A DNA stretch of 64,000 bases from Brevibacillus sp. (GTDB lineage Bacteria > Bacillota > Bacilli > Brevibacillales > Brevibacillaceae): contig JACDOF010000001.1 in the NCBI GenBank assembly GCA_017656235.1, positions 1 to 64,000 of the forward strand, written 5' to 3'. Shown piece by piece: positions 33,482 to 42,733 of the stretch (positions are counted from its first letter, which is position 1; every line of letters begins with the position of its first letter). Both the position numbers and the translations under genes were made by a program. The notes beneath the pieces were generated by a model. That model was not told the origin of the DNA. It worked only from the letters and a program-made list of their open reading frames with translations, and did not search any database.

Positions 33482-34501
33482 ATGAAGAGAACTGTTATGG
33501 GTTTACTGCTGTCTTTGGTCATGATGTTTGTGAGTGCATGCGGTCAGCAATCCGCAGAAAATGGTGGAGGAAGCGGCCAAGCTGATGATGGAAAGGTTTA
33601 CACCTTAAAGGTAGGGACTGCCTTGTCAGAATCCGATCCAATTTATCAGGGGCTTGAGGCATTTCGGAAGGCAGTAGAAGAAAAAACCAATGGAAAAGTG
33701 GAGATTGAGATTTATGGAAGCGGTTCCTTGGGCGATGATAAAGACATTTTGGAGCAGGCCAAAGTAGGGGCGAACGTGGCTGTTCTGGTGGACAGCGGAC
33801 GCCTGGCCGAGATGGTGCCGCAAATGGGGATTATGACCGCTCCCTATATCGTGGATAATTTCGATGAAGCCCGCAAAGTCGTAACGTCCGATTTGTTTAA
33901 AGGCTGGGAGGAGCAGCTGGCAAAAGATCATGGGTTGCGGGTATTATCGTTTAACTGGTACCAGGGGGAGCGCCATTTGTTAACCAATAAACCGGTATTA
34001 AAGCCTGAAGATTTGGAGGGCGTAAGATTGCGTACACCTGGTGCTCCGATTTGGTTGGAAACCATTAAGGCAATGGGCGCAAATCCGACGGGTATGGCAT
34101 GGTCTGAAGTGTATGTTGCACTCCAGCAAGGAATCATTGATGGTGCTGAGGCGCAGCATCCGGCTACGTATGGTGCAAAACTGTACGAGGTTATTAAACA
34201 CATCTCCAAAACAAGGCATTTCCAACTGTTGACGGGTATTGTGGCAAGCGACAAGTGGATGGCAGAACTCCCGGAAGAATATCAAAAGATTGTGTTGGAA
34301 GAAGCATTTAAAGCTGGTGACGATGCATCCAGAAAAACAGAAGAACTGTTGGGCGAATTTGAGCAAAAATTGGCTGACCAAGGTGTGGAAATTCATGAGG
34401 TTGACGTCAATTTGTTCAAGGAAAGAACCAATGTCGTGTATGAAAAATTCGAAGGCTATACAGAACTTCGCGATCAGATCAACCAACTCCTTGGTAAGTA
34501 A
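33482..34501 (+). CDS. TRAP transporter substrate-binding lipoprotein (DctP family)
   Basis: Extracellular binding protein of a TRAP system. The signal peptide ends in lipobox FVSAC (Cys near residue 20). The mature part has the DctP pattern GTALSESDPIYQGLEAFRKA and the ligand-contact region GVRLRTPGAPIWLETIKAMG. The 339-residue length is typical. The ATG at 33482 follows GGGGGAAG; the frame is open six codons further without a site. The sugar-acid enzymes downstream suggest glucuronate or galacturonate as ligand. Confidence 0.93.
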   Translation: MKRTVMGLLLSLVMMFVSACGQQSAENGGGSGQADDGKVYTLKVGTALSESDPIYQGLEAFRKAVEEKTNGKVEIEIYGSGSLGDDKDILEQAKVGANVAVLVDSGRLAEMVPQMGIMTAPYIVDNFDEARKVVTSDLFKGWEEQLAKDHGLRVLSFNWYQGERHLLTNKPVLKPEDLEGVRLRTPGAPIWLETIKAMGANPTGMAWSEVYVALQQGIIDGAEAQHPATYGAKLYEVIKHISKTRHFQLLTGIVASDKWMAELPEEYQKIVLEEAFKAGDDASRKTEELLGEFEQKLADQGVEIHEVDVNLFKERTNVVYEKFEGYTELRDQINQLLGK

Positions 34502-34515
34502 AGGGAGTGTTCGCC

Positions 34516-34998
34516 TTGAAAAGGTTAGCGGACTGGTATATTCGGGTTGAACATTTGCTTTGCCAATTACTCATGATTGGTGTCGTATTCTTTGTCTTCT
34601 TTGCAGCGGTCATGCGATGGGTGGGCGTACCCATCGCGTGGTCCGTCGAATTTGCCCAATTGTTGTTCGCCTGGCTCATTTTCCTTGGTGCCAATTGGGC
34701 ATTACGGGAGGATTGTCACATTGGTGTGGATATCTTCACCAAGCGTTTGCCGAAAAAAATTGCTCTTCCCTTACAGATTGTGATGATGGTATTGATGCTG
34801 TTCTTCTTGATCCTCGTTGGAGGCTATGCGGTACTGCTTAGTATTGAAAATTCAGTCAGGTTAATCAATAACATGTCAATCAGCTACTCGTTTATCACTT
34901 TATCTGTTCCTGCCGGATGTTTGCTGATGAGCTGTACCCTCATCGCCAAGATAAAGCACACGGTCGGTCAGGCAAAGGAAAAGCATGATTCAATCTGA
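34516..34998 (+). CDS. TRAP transporter small permease (DctQ family)
   Basis: The 160-residue subunit has four membrane helices and the DctQ signature RWVGVPIAWSVEFAQLLFAW around residues 35-55. It bridges the binding protein and DctM. TTG 34516 is preferred: AAGGGAG lies eight bases before it, whereas the in-frame GTG at 34507 overlaps that site. Confidence 0.9.
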   Translation: MKRLADWYIRVEHLLCQLLMIGVVFFVFFAAVMRWVGVPIAWSVEFAQLLFAWLIFLGANWALREDCHIGVDIFTKRLPKKIALPLQIVMMVLMLFFLILVGGYAVLLSIENSVRLINNMSISYSFITLSVPAGCLLMSCTLIAKIKHTVGQAKEKHDSI

Positions 34999-35048
34999 AG
35001 TCAAACGGGCTGATCGCTAATTGACGTGGCACGTAGTAGGGGGGCAAC

Positions 35049-36329
35049 ATGCTAACGGTTTCCATCATTTTTCTCATACTCCTGTTTCTCAACATGCCTG
35101 TCGCTTTTGCCATTGGCATAGCCAGTTTGTGCTACTTCCTAATTGAGCCTAATCTGCCAATTTCCATTACCGCTCAAAGAATGGTAGCAGGTACGCAATC
35201 GTTTCCCTTATTGGCAGTGCCCTTTTTCATCTTGGCTGGTAACTTGATGAATTCCGCGGGTATCACCTCACGCTTGATCCGTTTTTCGAATGCCTTGACG
35301 GGGCATTTGGTCGGAGGATTGGCGCATGTATCCATCATCCTCAGTACGATTATGGGGGGGATTTCCGGATCGGCCAATGCCGATGCAGCGATGCAAAGCA
35401 GAATACTAGGCCGTCAAATGATGATGAGAGGGTATTCCGGCGGATATTCAGTAGGGGTTATTGCAGTAAGCTCGCTCATAACCGCTACGATTCCCCCGAG
35501 CATCGGACTGATTCTCTATGGATATGTGGGGGAAGTGTCAATAGGAAAGTTGTTTTTGGGTGGAGTCATTCCAGGGCTCCTAATGATGATTGTTCTCATG
35601 ACAATCGCCTATGTTATTGCCAAAAGAAGGGGCTATGATTCAGAGAATAACATTCGACGTGCTTCTCTAAAAGAGGTACTGCAAGCCGCAAGGGAGAGTA
35701 TTTGGGCGCTGCTTTTTCCCGTGATCCTTGTCGTGGGGATTCGGTTTGGCGTGTTTACGGCATCTGAAGCGGGTGCCTTTGCCGTTGTTTACGCGCTAAT
35801 CGTCGGGTTTTTTATCTATAAGGAATTGAATTGGAAAAATATGAAGGAGTGCATTGGGCAGTCGGTGCTTGACAATGCCAGGATTCTACTGATTATTTCT
35901 ACTTCTTCCATCCTGGGCTACCTGATTACGTATGATCGTTTGCCGCAAACGGCTGCCGAACTGCTTGTCGGAATCACGGACAATCCCACCTTGCTATTGT
36001 TTTTGATCGTGTTGTTCCTGATTGCTGCCGGAATGTTCGTGGAATCAACCGTCCTTGTACTGCTGCTGACCCCTATCTTTATGCCCATTATTAAAAATAT
36101 TGGCGTAGATCCGGTACACTTCGGCATCTTAATGATGACCATCGTCACCATGGGAGGAATGACGCCGCCAGTCGGGGTAACCATGTATACGGTTTGTTCG
36201 TTAACGAACGTTTCCGTTGAAGAGTATATGAAGGAATCGTTTCCTTTCATTGCAGGAGTTGTCGTCCTGGTTATCCTGCTCATGCTTTTCCCGGATATCG
36301 TGTTGTTTTTGCCAAATTTGCTGATGTAA
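35049..36329 (+). CDS. TRAP transporter large permease (DctM family)
   Basis: The 426-residue membrane subunit, about 12 helices, drives sodium-coupled uptake. Family hallmarks are FPLLAVPFFILAGNLMNSAG near residue 52 and GISGSANADAAM near 103. Near the C-terminus MGGMTPPVGVTMYTVCSLT is also typical. The start follows GGGGGGCAAC. It completes the DctPQM set. Confidence 0.95.
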   Translation: MLTVSIIFLILLFLNMPVAFAIGIASLCYFLIEPNLPISITAQRMVAGTQSFPLLAVPFFILAGNLMNSAGITSRLIRFSNALTGHLVGGLAHVSIILSTIMGGISGSANADAAMQSRILGRQMMMRGYSGGYSVGVIAVSSLITATIPPSIGLILYGYVGEVSIGKLFLGGVIPGLLMMIVLMTIAYVIAKRRGYDSENNIRRASLKEVLQAARESIWALLFPVILVVGIRFGVFTASEAGAFAVVYALIVGFFIYKELNWKNMKECIGQSVLDNARILLIISTSSILGYLITYDRLPQTAAELLVGITDNPTLLLFLIVLFLIAAGMFVESTVLVLLLTPIFMPIIKNIGVDPVHFGILMMTIVTMGGMTPPVGVTMYTVCSLTNVSVEEYMKESFPFIAGVVVLVILLMLFPDIVLFLPNLLM

Positions 36330-36360
36330 CCTGACTCATCACATAAGGAGGAGCAAGTTC

Positions 36361-37119
36361 ATGTATTCATTTGCAGGAAAGGTTGTTTGGATAACGGGGA
36401 GCAGCTCCGGCATCGGACGCGCAATGGCTGTTGCCTTTGCGGAGCACGGAGCTGATGTGATCGTTCACGCGAACAAGAACATAACGTCAGCCAAAAAAGT
36501 AGTGGAGGAAATTCAGCAAAAAGGACGCAGTGCGATTCTCGTTCAGGGAGATGTGGCAAATGCCCGGCAGGTCCAGCAAATGGTGTCTGAAATCGAAAAC
36601 GCTTTTGGCCGGTTGGATATATTGGTGAACAATGCCGGGAGTATGCTGCAACGATGCAGGATTGAAGAGATGGACGAAGCATTGTGGGATCAGGTGATCA
36701 ATATCAATCTAAAATCCGCATTTCTTGTTACCAAAGCGATTTTGCCCATCATGAAAAGACAAAAGCAGGGAAAAATCATCAATATCACATCTTTGGCGGC
36801 ACGAAACGGCGGCGGATTCGGAGCGGTTGCCTATGCTGCCGCAAAAGGAGGATTAAGTACATTCACCCGTGGGCTGGCCAAAGAATTGGTAGAATACAAT
36901 ATCCTGGTTAACGGCATAGGTCCCGGGGTCATCGCAACACCCTTCCACGACCGTTACACCCCTGAGCAAATGCGTCTGAATGCAATCAAACAGATTCCGC
37001 TCGGAAGGGAAGGAACGCCGGAAGAAACCGTTGGGGCCGCCTTGTTTCTCGCTTCTGATTACGCCAGCTTCATAACCGGTGAAATCATAGAAGTAAACGG
37101 CGGACAGTTAATGGATTAG
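36361..37119 (+). CDS. SDR-family oxidoreductase in the uronate cluster
   Basis: A classical short-chain dehydrogenase of 252 residues. The cofactor loop is TGSSSGIGRA near residue 12, NNAGS follows near 88, and the catalytic set is Ser in INITSLAAR and YAAAKGG. It starts after AAGGAGGAG. A second SDR occurs in the same cluster at 39651, so this one may act on another uronate-derived keto acid or on a product of the TRAP ligand. The substrate is not readable. Confidence 0.88.
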   Translation: MYSFAGKVVWITGSSSGIGRAMAVAFAEHGADVIVHANKNITSAKKVVEEIQQKGRSAILVQGDVANARQVQQMVSEIENAFGRLDILVNNAGSMLQRCRIEEMDEALWDQVININLKSAFLVTKAILPIMKRQKQGKIINITSLAARNGGGFGAVAYAAAKGGLSTFTRGLAKELVEYNILVNGIGPGVIATPFHDRYTPEQMRLNAIKQIPLGREGTPEETVGAALFLASDYASFITGEIIEVNGGQLMD

Positions 37120-37152
37120 TCTTTGTCATGAAGATAGGTGGGGTGGAGATAG

Positions 37153-38553
37153 TTGAAACCGTTTATGGATGAAGATTTTCTCCTGGATACGGACACGGCC
37201 AAAAGGCTGTATCACGATTGCGCAAAAGACATGCCAATCTTTGATTACCACAGTCACCTTCCCGCCAAAGAAATTGCCGAAAACAAGACATTCGCAAACA
37301 TCACAGAGATTTGGCTGGGTGGAGACCATTACAAATGGAGACTACTGCGAAGCAACGGTGTGCCTGAAGAATATATTACGGGAAACAGAAGTGATAAAGA
37401 AAAATTTTACAAATGGGCGGAAACGGTCCCTTATATGATCGGGAATCCTCTTTATCACTGGACGATTTTGGAACTAAAGAGGTATTTTGGGGTAACAGAG
37501 GTGTTAAGCGCGAAAAATGCGGATGAAATATGGGAAAAGTGCAATGCGATGCTTCAAACAGAGGCGTTTACCCCAAGAGAATTGATCAAGAGGTCCAATG
37601 TAAAAGCGCTGTGTACAACCGATGATCCTGTCGATTCTCTGGAATATCACAAGATTTTGCGGGACGACCCGACTTTTGAAGTCAAGGTGCTTCCCACCTT
37701 TCGGCCGGACGGCGCTTTGAATATTGAGAAAGATACGTTCATCACCTGGGTGCAGCAGCTGGAGCAGGCGTCAGGAAACAAAATAAACAGCTATCATGAC
37801 TTTTTGGAATCATTGGAAAGCAGAATCAAGTATTTCCACGAAGCAGGCTGCAGGTTGTCCGATCATGGAATAGAGTCCCATTTCTATATGGAAGCTGATG
37901 ACGAGGAAGTCAGCAAAATCTATGAAAAAAGAATGTCTGGGGAACATTTGACAGCAGAGGAAATCGCCAAATATAAATCGGCCGTCCTTGTTTTCCTTGG
38001 AAGAAAGTATCAGGAATACGGATGGGCTATGCAGCTTCACATCGGCGCCCTGCGAAATACCAACACAAGAATGTTCCGTTCCCTTGGACCCAATACCGGT
38101 TTTGATTCGATTGCGGACTTCACCTATGCACAGGAACTCTCGCAATTTTTGGATGCGCTGGACTGTACGGATTCACTCCCGAAGACGATATTGTACTGTC
38201 TGAATCCCAGGGATAACTACATGATTGCGTCCATGATCGGGAATTTTCAGGGGGAAATTCCGGGGAAGATCCAGTTCGGTTCCGCCTGGTGGTTTAACGA
38301 TCACAGGGACGGAATGGAAGAACAGATGAAAGCATTGGCAAACGTGGGGCTTCTCTCCAGATTTGTCGGTATGCTGACCGATTCGAGAAGCTTTCTCTCG
38401 TTTACAAGACATGAATATTTCAGAAGAATCCTGTGCAGCCTGATTGGAACCTGGGTGGAGAATGGAGAATATCCGGCTGACTTTGATGTGCTGGAACAAA
38501 TAGTGAGAAACATTTGTTATGACAATATAAAAAATTATGTAGGAATTGAATGA
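37153..38553 (+). CDS. uxaC: Glucuronate isomerase
   Basis: Isomerises D-glucuronate to D-fructuronate (and galacturonate to tagaturonate). The 466-residue protein begins KPFMDEDFLLDTDTAKRLYH and has the FDYHSHL motif near residues 33-39, where the paired histidines bind metal, plus TTDDPVDSLEYH near 155 and the C-terminal FVGMLTDSRSFLSFTRHEYF. The TTG start follows GGTGGAG. It is the first dedicated enzyme of the catabolic pathway in this operon. Confidence 0.95.
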   Translation: MKPFMDEDFLLDTDTAKRLYHDCAKDMPIFDYHSHLPAKEIAENKTFANITEIWLGGDHYKWRLLRSNGVPEEYITGNRSDKEKFYKWAETVPYMIGNPLYHWTILELKRYFGVTEVLSAKNADEIWEKCNAMLQTEAFTPRELIKRSNVKALCTTDDPVDSLEYHKILRDDPTFEVKVLPTFRPDGALNIEKDTFITWVQQLEQASGNKINSYHDFLESLESRIKYFHEAGCRLSDHGIESHFYMEADDEEVSKIYEKRMSGEHLTAEEIAKYKSAVLVFLGRKYQEYGWAMQLHIGALRNTNTRMFRSLGPNTGFDSIADFTYAQELSQFLDALDCTDSLPKTILYCLNPRDNYMIASMIGNFQGEIPGKIQFGSAWWFNDHRDGMEEQMKALANVGLLSRFVGMLTDSRSFLSFTRHEYFRRILCSLIGTWVENGEYPADFDVLEQIVRNICYDNIKNYVGIE

Positions 38554-38578
38554 TACATGTAACTGGAGGAATATCACT

Positions 38579-39667
38579 GTGAGGATGGTATTCAGATGGT
38601 TTGGTGAGGGCAATGATCGCATTCCTCTCAGCTATATCAAACAAATCCCCGGTGTAGAGGGAATTGTCTGGGCTCTGCACGATCTGCCGGCAGGCGAAGA
38701 GTGGCCGATGGATCGAATCCTTGAAGTGAAAGAGCAGGCCGACAGGTACGGCTTGCACATTGAGGTCGTGGAGAGTGTCAACGTCCACGAGGATATAAAG
38801 CTGGGACTTCCGTCGAGAGATCAATACATCGAAAACTATAAGCGAACCATCGAGAAACTGGCCAAAGTTGGCGTCAAGGTGATTTGCTACAATTTCATGC
38901 CTGTATTTGACTGGGTAAGAACGGAACTGTACAAAGAACTGGAGGATGGATCAACGGCCCTATTCTATGAAAAGGCGAAAATAGAAAGTATCGACCCAAT
39001 GGAATTAGTGGACAAGATTGCGGGCAATCCGGATTATACCATGCCGGGATGGGAACCTGAGAGGTTACAGCATCTTTCCAGACTTTTTGAAGCGTATAAA
39101 AACGTAACAGAAGAAGATTTGTGGAATCATTTGAAATATTTCCTGGAGCAGATTATTCCGGTTGCAGCGGCGAATGACATCAAGATGGCGATCCACCCGG
39201 ATGATCCGCCGTGGTCTGTTTTCGGGCTGCCTAGAATCATTACCAATCAGGAAAATATTCGAAGATTCTTGCGCCTTGTGGACAGTCCGTACAATGGTGT
39301 TACGCTTTGCAGCGGTTCTTTAGGGGCCGATCCGAATAATAACGTGCCGGAAATGGTTCGAGAGTTCGCTGAACGGATTCCGTTCGCCCATATCCGAAAC
39401 GTGAGAATCTATGAAAATGGCGATTTCATCGAAACCTCACACAGAACGCAAGATGGTTCCGTCGACATTTACGATGTGGTAAAGGCCTATCATGAGAACG
39501 GTTTTACCGGTTTTGCCAGACCGGACCATGGAAGGCACATTTTTGATGAAGAATGCAGACCGGGGTACGGGCTGTACGACAGGGCTCTTGGAATCATGTA
39601 TTTATGGGGGATCTGGGATTCATTAGAGAGGATGAAACAGGAGGGAACACATGCTGCCAATTCATGA
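38579..39667 (+). CDS. uxuA: Mannonate dehydratase
   Basis: Converts D-mannonate to 2-keto-3-deoxygluconate. The 362-residue protein opens [20 protein letters not shown] with [18 protein letters not shown], the UxuA start. Metal ligands appear in [23 protein letters not shown] and ARPDHGR. GTG 38579 has TGGAGGA eight bases upstream; the frame is open into uxaC without a site. It overlaps the next gene by 17 bases. Confidence 0.95.
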   Translation: MRMVFRWFGEGNDRIPLSYIKQIPGVEGIVWALHDLPAGEEWPMDRILEVKEQADRYGLHIEVVESVNVHEDIKLGLPSRDQYIENYKRTIEKLAKVGVKVICYNFMPVFDWVRTELYKELEDGSTALFYEKAKIESIDPMELVDKIAGNPDYTMPGWEPERLQHLSRLFEAYKNVTEEDLWNHLKYFLEQIIPVAAANDIKMAIHPDDPPWSVFGLPRIITNQENIRRFLRLVDSPYNGVTLCSGSLGADPNNNVPEMVREFAERIPFAHIRNVRIYENGDFIETSHRTQDGSVDIYDVVKAYHENGFTGFARPDHGRHIFDEECRPGYGLYDRALGIMYLWGIWDSLERMKQEGTHAANS

Positions 39668-40499
39668 AAACCTGAAGGGAAAAGTTGCGGTCATCACAGG
39701 CGGTGGCGGAGTCCTGTGCGGAGCCATGGCCAGAGAGCTGGGGAGACAAGGAGTGAAGGTGGCCATCCTGAATCGTACGGCGGAAAAGGGAGAAAAAGTA
39801 GCCGCAGAAATCAAGAACGCCGGCGGTGAAGCGATTGCCGTTGCCTGCGACGTGCTGGACATCGAAAGTGTCAAGAAAGCGGAACAGATCGTTTCCAACG
39901 AGTTTGGAGACTGCAACATTCTGATTAACGGTGCGGGCGGCAACCATCCCAAGGGGGTCACAACGAAGGAAACATTGAGCCTGGAGGATCTTGAGAACAA
40001 AGAGATTACCACATTCTTCGACCTGAGTGAAGAAGGATTTCGCTATGTTTTCAACCTGAATCTGCTCGGGACGCTGATCCCCACCCAAGTGTTTACGAAG
40101 AAGATGCTTCATAAAAAAGGCGCCGTTGTGATTAATATTTCATCCATGAGCGCTCCGTCTCCGATGACAAAGGTTCCGGCATACAGCGCAGCGAAAGCCG
40201 GAATCGATAACTTTACCAAATGGCTGGCCGTACACATGGCTGATGTCGGCATTCGGGTGAATGCGATTGCTCCCGGCTTTTTCCTGACCGAGCAAAACCG
40301 GAATTTATTAATCAACGAAGATGGTTCCTTAACGGAGAGGTCCCATAAAATCATTGCACATACCCCGATGAGGAGATTCGGTTCTCCCGAAGATCTGCTT
40401 GGCACCTTGTTATGGCTCGTGGATGAGGACATGTCGGGGTTTGTTACAGGAATCACCATTCCAGTCGACGGCGGTTTTATGGCCTACTCTGGAGTGTAA
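39651..40499 (+). CDS. SDR-type D-mannonate oxidoreductase (UxuB role)
   Basis: Expected to reduce D-fructuronate to D-mannonate, between UxaC and UxuA. The 282-residue protein has a cofactor loop [16 protein letters not shown], the GAGGNHPKG segment and a YSAAKAG catalytic motif, matching the SDR mannonate oxidoreductases of Bacilli rather than the long-chain UxuB of E. coli. The start has CAGGAGGG upstream and overlaps uxuA. Context makes the role likely; the annotation remains family-based. Confidence 0.85.
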   Translation: MLPIHENLKGKVAVITGGGGVLCGAMARELGRQGVKVAILNRTAEKGEKVAAEIKNAGGEAIAVACDVLDIESVKKAEQIVSNEFGDCNILINGAGGNHPKGVTTKETLSLEDLENKEITTFFDLSEEGFRYVFNLNLLGTLIPTQVFTKKMLHKKGAVVINISSMSAPSPMTKVPAYSAAKAGIDNFTKWLAVHMADVGIRVNAIAPGFFLTEQNRNLLINEDGSLTERSHKIIAHTPMRRFGSPEDLLGTLLWLVDEDMSGFVTGITIPVDGGFMAYSGV

Positions 40500-40541
40500 T
40501 CGAACGAATATCGACAATTTAGCTTGTTAGGGTGTGAACAC

Positions 40542-41183
40542 GTGAAGAAGTGGGATGTGCTGAAACGGATTGCGGATATCGGCATCGTTGCCGTGGTGAG
40601 GGCGGGAAATGTAGCGGAAGCGAAAGAGATTTCCCATGCATGTGTAAAGGGAGGGATTTCGGCCGTAGAAGTAACGTATACCGTACCCGGTGCCACGGAT
40701 GTCATCAAGGGGTTGAAGGAAGAAAATGCTGCCAGCGGGCTTGTGGTTGGCGCCGGCACCGTTTTGGATGCAGAAACGGCCAGAATAGCCATCCTGGCCG
40801 GCGCCGATTTTGTCGTTTCCCCGGGTTTTGATCTGGAAACGGCTAAGCTGTGCAATCGGTATCAGATTCCGTATATGGCGGGATGCATGACGATAACCGA
40901 AATGATTCGCGCATTGGAAGCAGGATGCGACATTATCAAGCTGTTCCCGGGAAGCGCATTTGGCCCTTCCTTTATCAAGGACATCAAGGCGCCGCTCCCT
41001 CAGGTGAACCTGATGCCGACTGGAGGCGTCAGCATGGACAACGTCAAAGAATGGATAAAAAACGGAGCCATTGCCGTAGGCGTCGGCGGTCAACTGACCA
41101 AGGGAGAGCCGGAACAAATTGCGGAAACGGCAAGACAATTTGTTGAGAAAGTCCATGAAGCGAGACAGGAACGAACCCAATAA
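40542..41183 (+). CDS. kdgA: KDPG aldolase (2-dehydro-3-deoxyphosphogluconate aldolase)
   Basis: Splits 2-keto-3-deoxy-6-phosphogluconate to pyruvate and glyceraldehyde-3-phosphate. The 213-residue TIM-barrel protein has the catalytic Glu in AVEVTYT and the Schiff-base Lys in CDIIKLFPGSAFGP, with the phosphate-binding PTGGVSMDN. The GTG at 40542 is chosen over a TTG at 40524 as the weak AGGGTG site sits ahead of it. Confidence 0.94.
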   Translation: MKKWDVLKRIADIGIVAVVRAGNVAEAKEISHACVKGGISAVEVTYTVPGATDVIKGLKEENAASGLVVGAGTVLDAETARIAILAGADFVVSPGFDLETAKLCNRYQIPYMAGCMTITEMIRALEAGCDIIKLFPGSAFGPSFIKDIKAPLPQVNLMPTGGVSMDNVKEWIKNGAIAVGVGGQLTKGEPEQIAETARQFVEKVHEARQERTQ

Positions 41184-41195
41184 AGGGAGGTCCAT

Positions 41196-42209
41196 ATGAA
41201 AAAGGCTGTAACGCTGGGGGAAGCCCTGCTCCGATTGACACCACCGGGAAGGAACAGGCTGATCGGCAGCAATATGTTTGAAGTCATTTATGGCGGCAGC
41301 GAAGTCAACGTCGCTGTTGCCTTAAGCCAGTTTGGAATCGATACCTCATTGATAACCAGGCTTCCCGATCATGATTTGGGAGATGCATTTATTTACAAAT
41401 TAAGAGAGTTCGGCGTAGACACTTCTCATATCGCGAGAGGCGGAGAACGAATCGGACTCTATTTTTTGGAAGCCGGATACTCTGTCCGGCCAAGCAAGGT
41501 CATCTATGATCGGAAGCATTCTGCAATGGCCGAAGCGAAAATCGAAGAATTCGACCTGGATGCGATTTTTGCCGGCCGGGACTTGTTTCATGTTTCGGGA
41601 ATCACCTTGGGCATCAGCGAACAAGCTTTCCAGCTGGCGAGAACATTCATGCGCAGGGCTAAGGAAAAAGGGTTGAAAGTTAGTTTCGATTTCAACTATA
41701 GAAGCAAACTATGGTCAGTCGAAGCGGCCAGGGAGAAGTTTGAGCAAATATTGGAGTATGTTGATATTGCCTTTGCAGGACATCTTGATTTTACGAACAT
41801 CCTTGGAATCAAGCCTGATAAACCCTTGGAGGAAAGGGACATCCTGGACTATTATCGTGACTTGTACAGCAAGGTACAAAAGATGTATAACTTTGAATGG
41901 ATTGTATCGTCGATCAGGAATGTGGAATCAGCCTCGAAAAATCAATATCAGGGGATTATCTGGAACGGAGAACAACTTTACCAATCCAAGTCGTATACAA
42001 TCGACATCATAGATAGAGTTGGAACGGGTGACGCCTTTACTGCGGGATTTCTCTATGCATACCTAACGAACAAAGATGACGAGTATAAGGTACAATTTGC
42101 GGCAGCCTCAGCAGCACTAAAACATACAATCCCTGGCGATATGTTAGTCGCTACGGCAGCTCAGGTAGAAAACCTTTTTCAATCAGGCAGTTTTCAGGTG
42201 CAGCGATAA
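41196..42209 (+). CDS. kdgK: 2-keto-3-deoxygluconate kinase
   Basis: PfkB-family kinase that phosphorylates KDG to KDPG. The 337-residue protein begins KKAVTLGEALLRLTPPGRNR, has the GGSEVNVAVALSQFG substrate motif near residue 31, and ends with the PfkB signature DRVGTGDAFTAGFLYAYL, whose Asp is the catalytic base. It is the last gene of the uronate operon and is followed by a strong terminator. Confidence 0.93.
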   Translation: MKKAVTLGEALLRLTPPGRNRLIGSNMFEVIYGGSEVNVAVALSQFGIDTSLITRLPDHDLGDAFIYKLREFGVDTSHIARGGERIGLYFLEAGYSVRPSKVIYDRKHSAMAEAKIEEFDLDAIFAGRDLFHVSGITLGISEQAFQLARTFMRRAKEKGLKVSFDFNYRSKLWSVEAAREKFEQILEYVDIAFAGHLDFTNILGIKPDKPLEERDILDYYRDLYSKVQKMYNFEWIVSSIRNVESASKNQYQGIIWNGEQLYQSKSYTIDIIDRVGTGDAFTAGFLYAYLTNKDDEYKVQFAAASAALKHTIPGDMLVATAAQVENLFQSGSFQVQR

Positions 42210-42270
42210 AAGACATGCGGGTGAGTGATGGGCACCCCTTAAAGTAAACAATGGGAAAAGAATCGTGATA

Positions 42271-42306
42271 AGGGGCGTGCGATGCGGGCGCCCCTTCTTT
42301 TTTTGG
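42271..42306 (+). terminator. Terminator of the uronate operon
   Basis: AGGGGCG (42271-42277) pairs with CGCCCCT (42289-42295), followed by TCTTTTTTTTT. A strong Rho-independent terminator 60 bases after kdgK. Confidence 0.85.
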
Positions 42307-42379
42307 ATGGCAAGCCAAATTCATGCTTTTCTTACTCAATATATCGTGTTATATTACTGTCATATAAACTATATATTGT

Positions 42380-42562
42380 GTTCTTTGTGGTGTGCTTACC
42401 CGGGAATCCGGCAAGCGCTTAAAAGGGAAGACCGGTGAAAGTCCGGCGCGGTCCCGCCACTGTGAATGGGGAGCAGTTCTGAAAGATGCCACTGTTGATC
42501 GTATCGACGGGAAGGTTCAGAGAAGCGATGATCCATGAGCCAGGAGACCTGCCGCAAAGAAA
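42380..42562 (+). ncRNA. Cobalamin (AdoCbl) riboswitch
   Basis: The conserved blocks are present: AAGACCGGTGAAAGTCCGG, then GGTCCCGCCACTGTGA, and the B12 box GAGCCAGGAGACCTGCC at 42538-42554. The closing helix P1 is TTCTTTG (42381-42387) with CAAAGAA (42555-42561). It lies ahead of nrdAB with a terminator in between, so cobalamin would shut down this B12-independent ribonucleotide reductase. That usually implies a B12-dependent class II enzyme elsewhere in the genome. Confidence 0.93.
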
Positions 42563-42675
42563 ACACCGTTGGAACCACGAGGATGGGGAGGTGTGATTGA
42601 TACGGAGGGCGTGCCGCTCTTTCTTGTGCTTGTCATGCGTAGGCACCGCCATGCCTTATTCGTTGTCTACCGCAA

Positions 42676-42709
42676 GCATCCTTTCCCGACGAGAGAGGAT
42701 GCTTTTTTT
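42676..42709 (+). terminator. Riboswitch expression-platform terminator
   Basis: GCATCCT (42676-42682) pairs with AGGATGC (42696-42702), followed by seven T. It sits between the riboswitch and nrdA, so cobalamin binding would favour termination here. Confidence 0.85.
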
Positions 42710-42733
42710 CATTACGTAAAGGAGATGAAGATA

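Noticed and set aside
42569-42733. Extended N-terminus of NrdA
   Set aside because: This stretch contains the riboswitch terminator and no conserved residues; translation should begin at 42734 or 42725.
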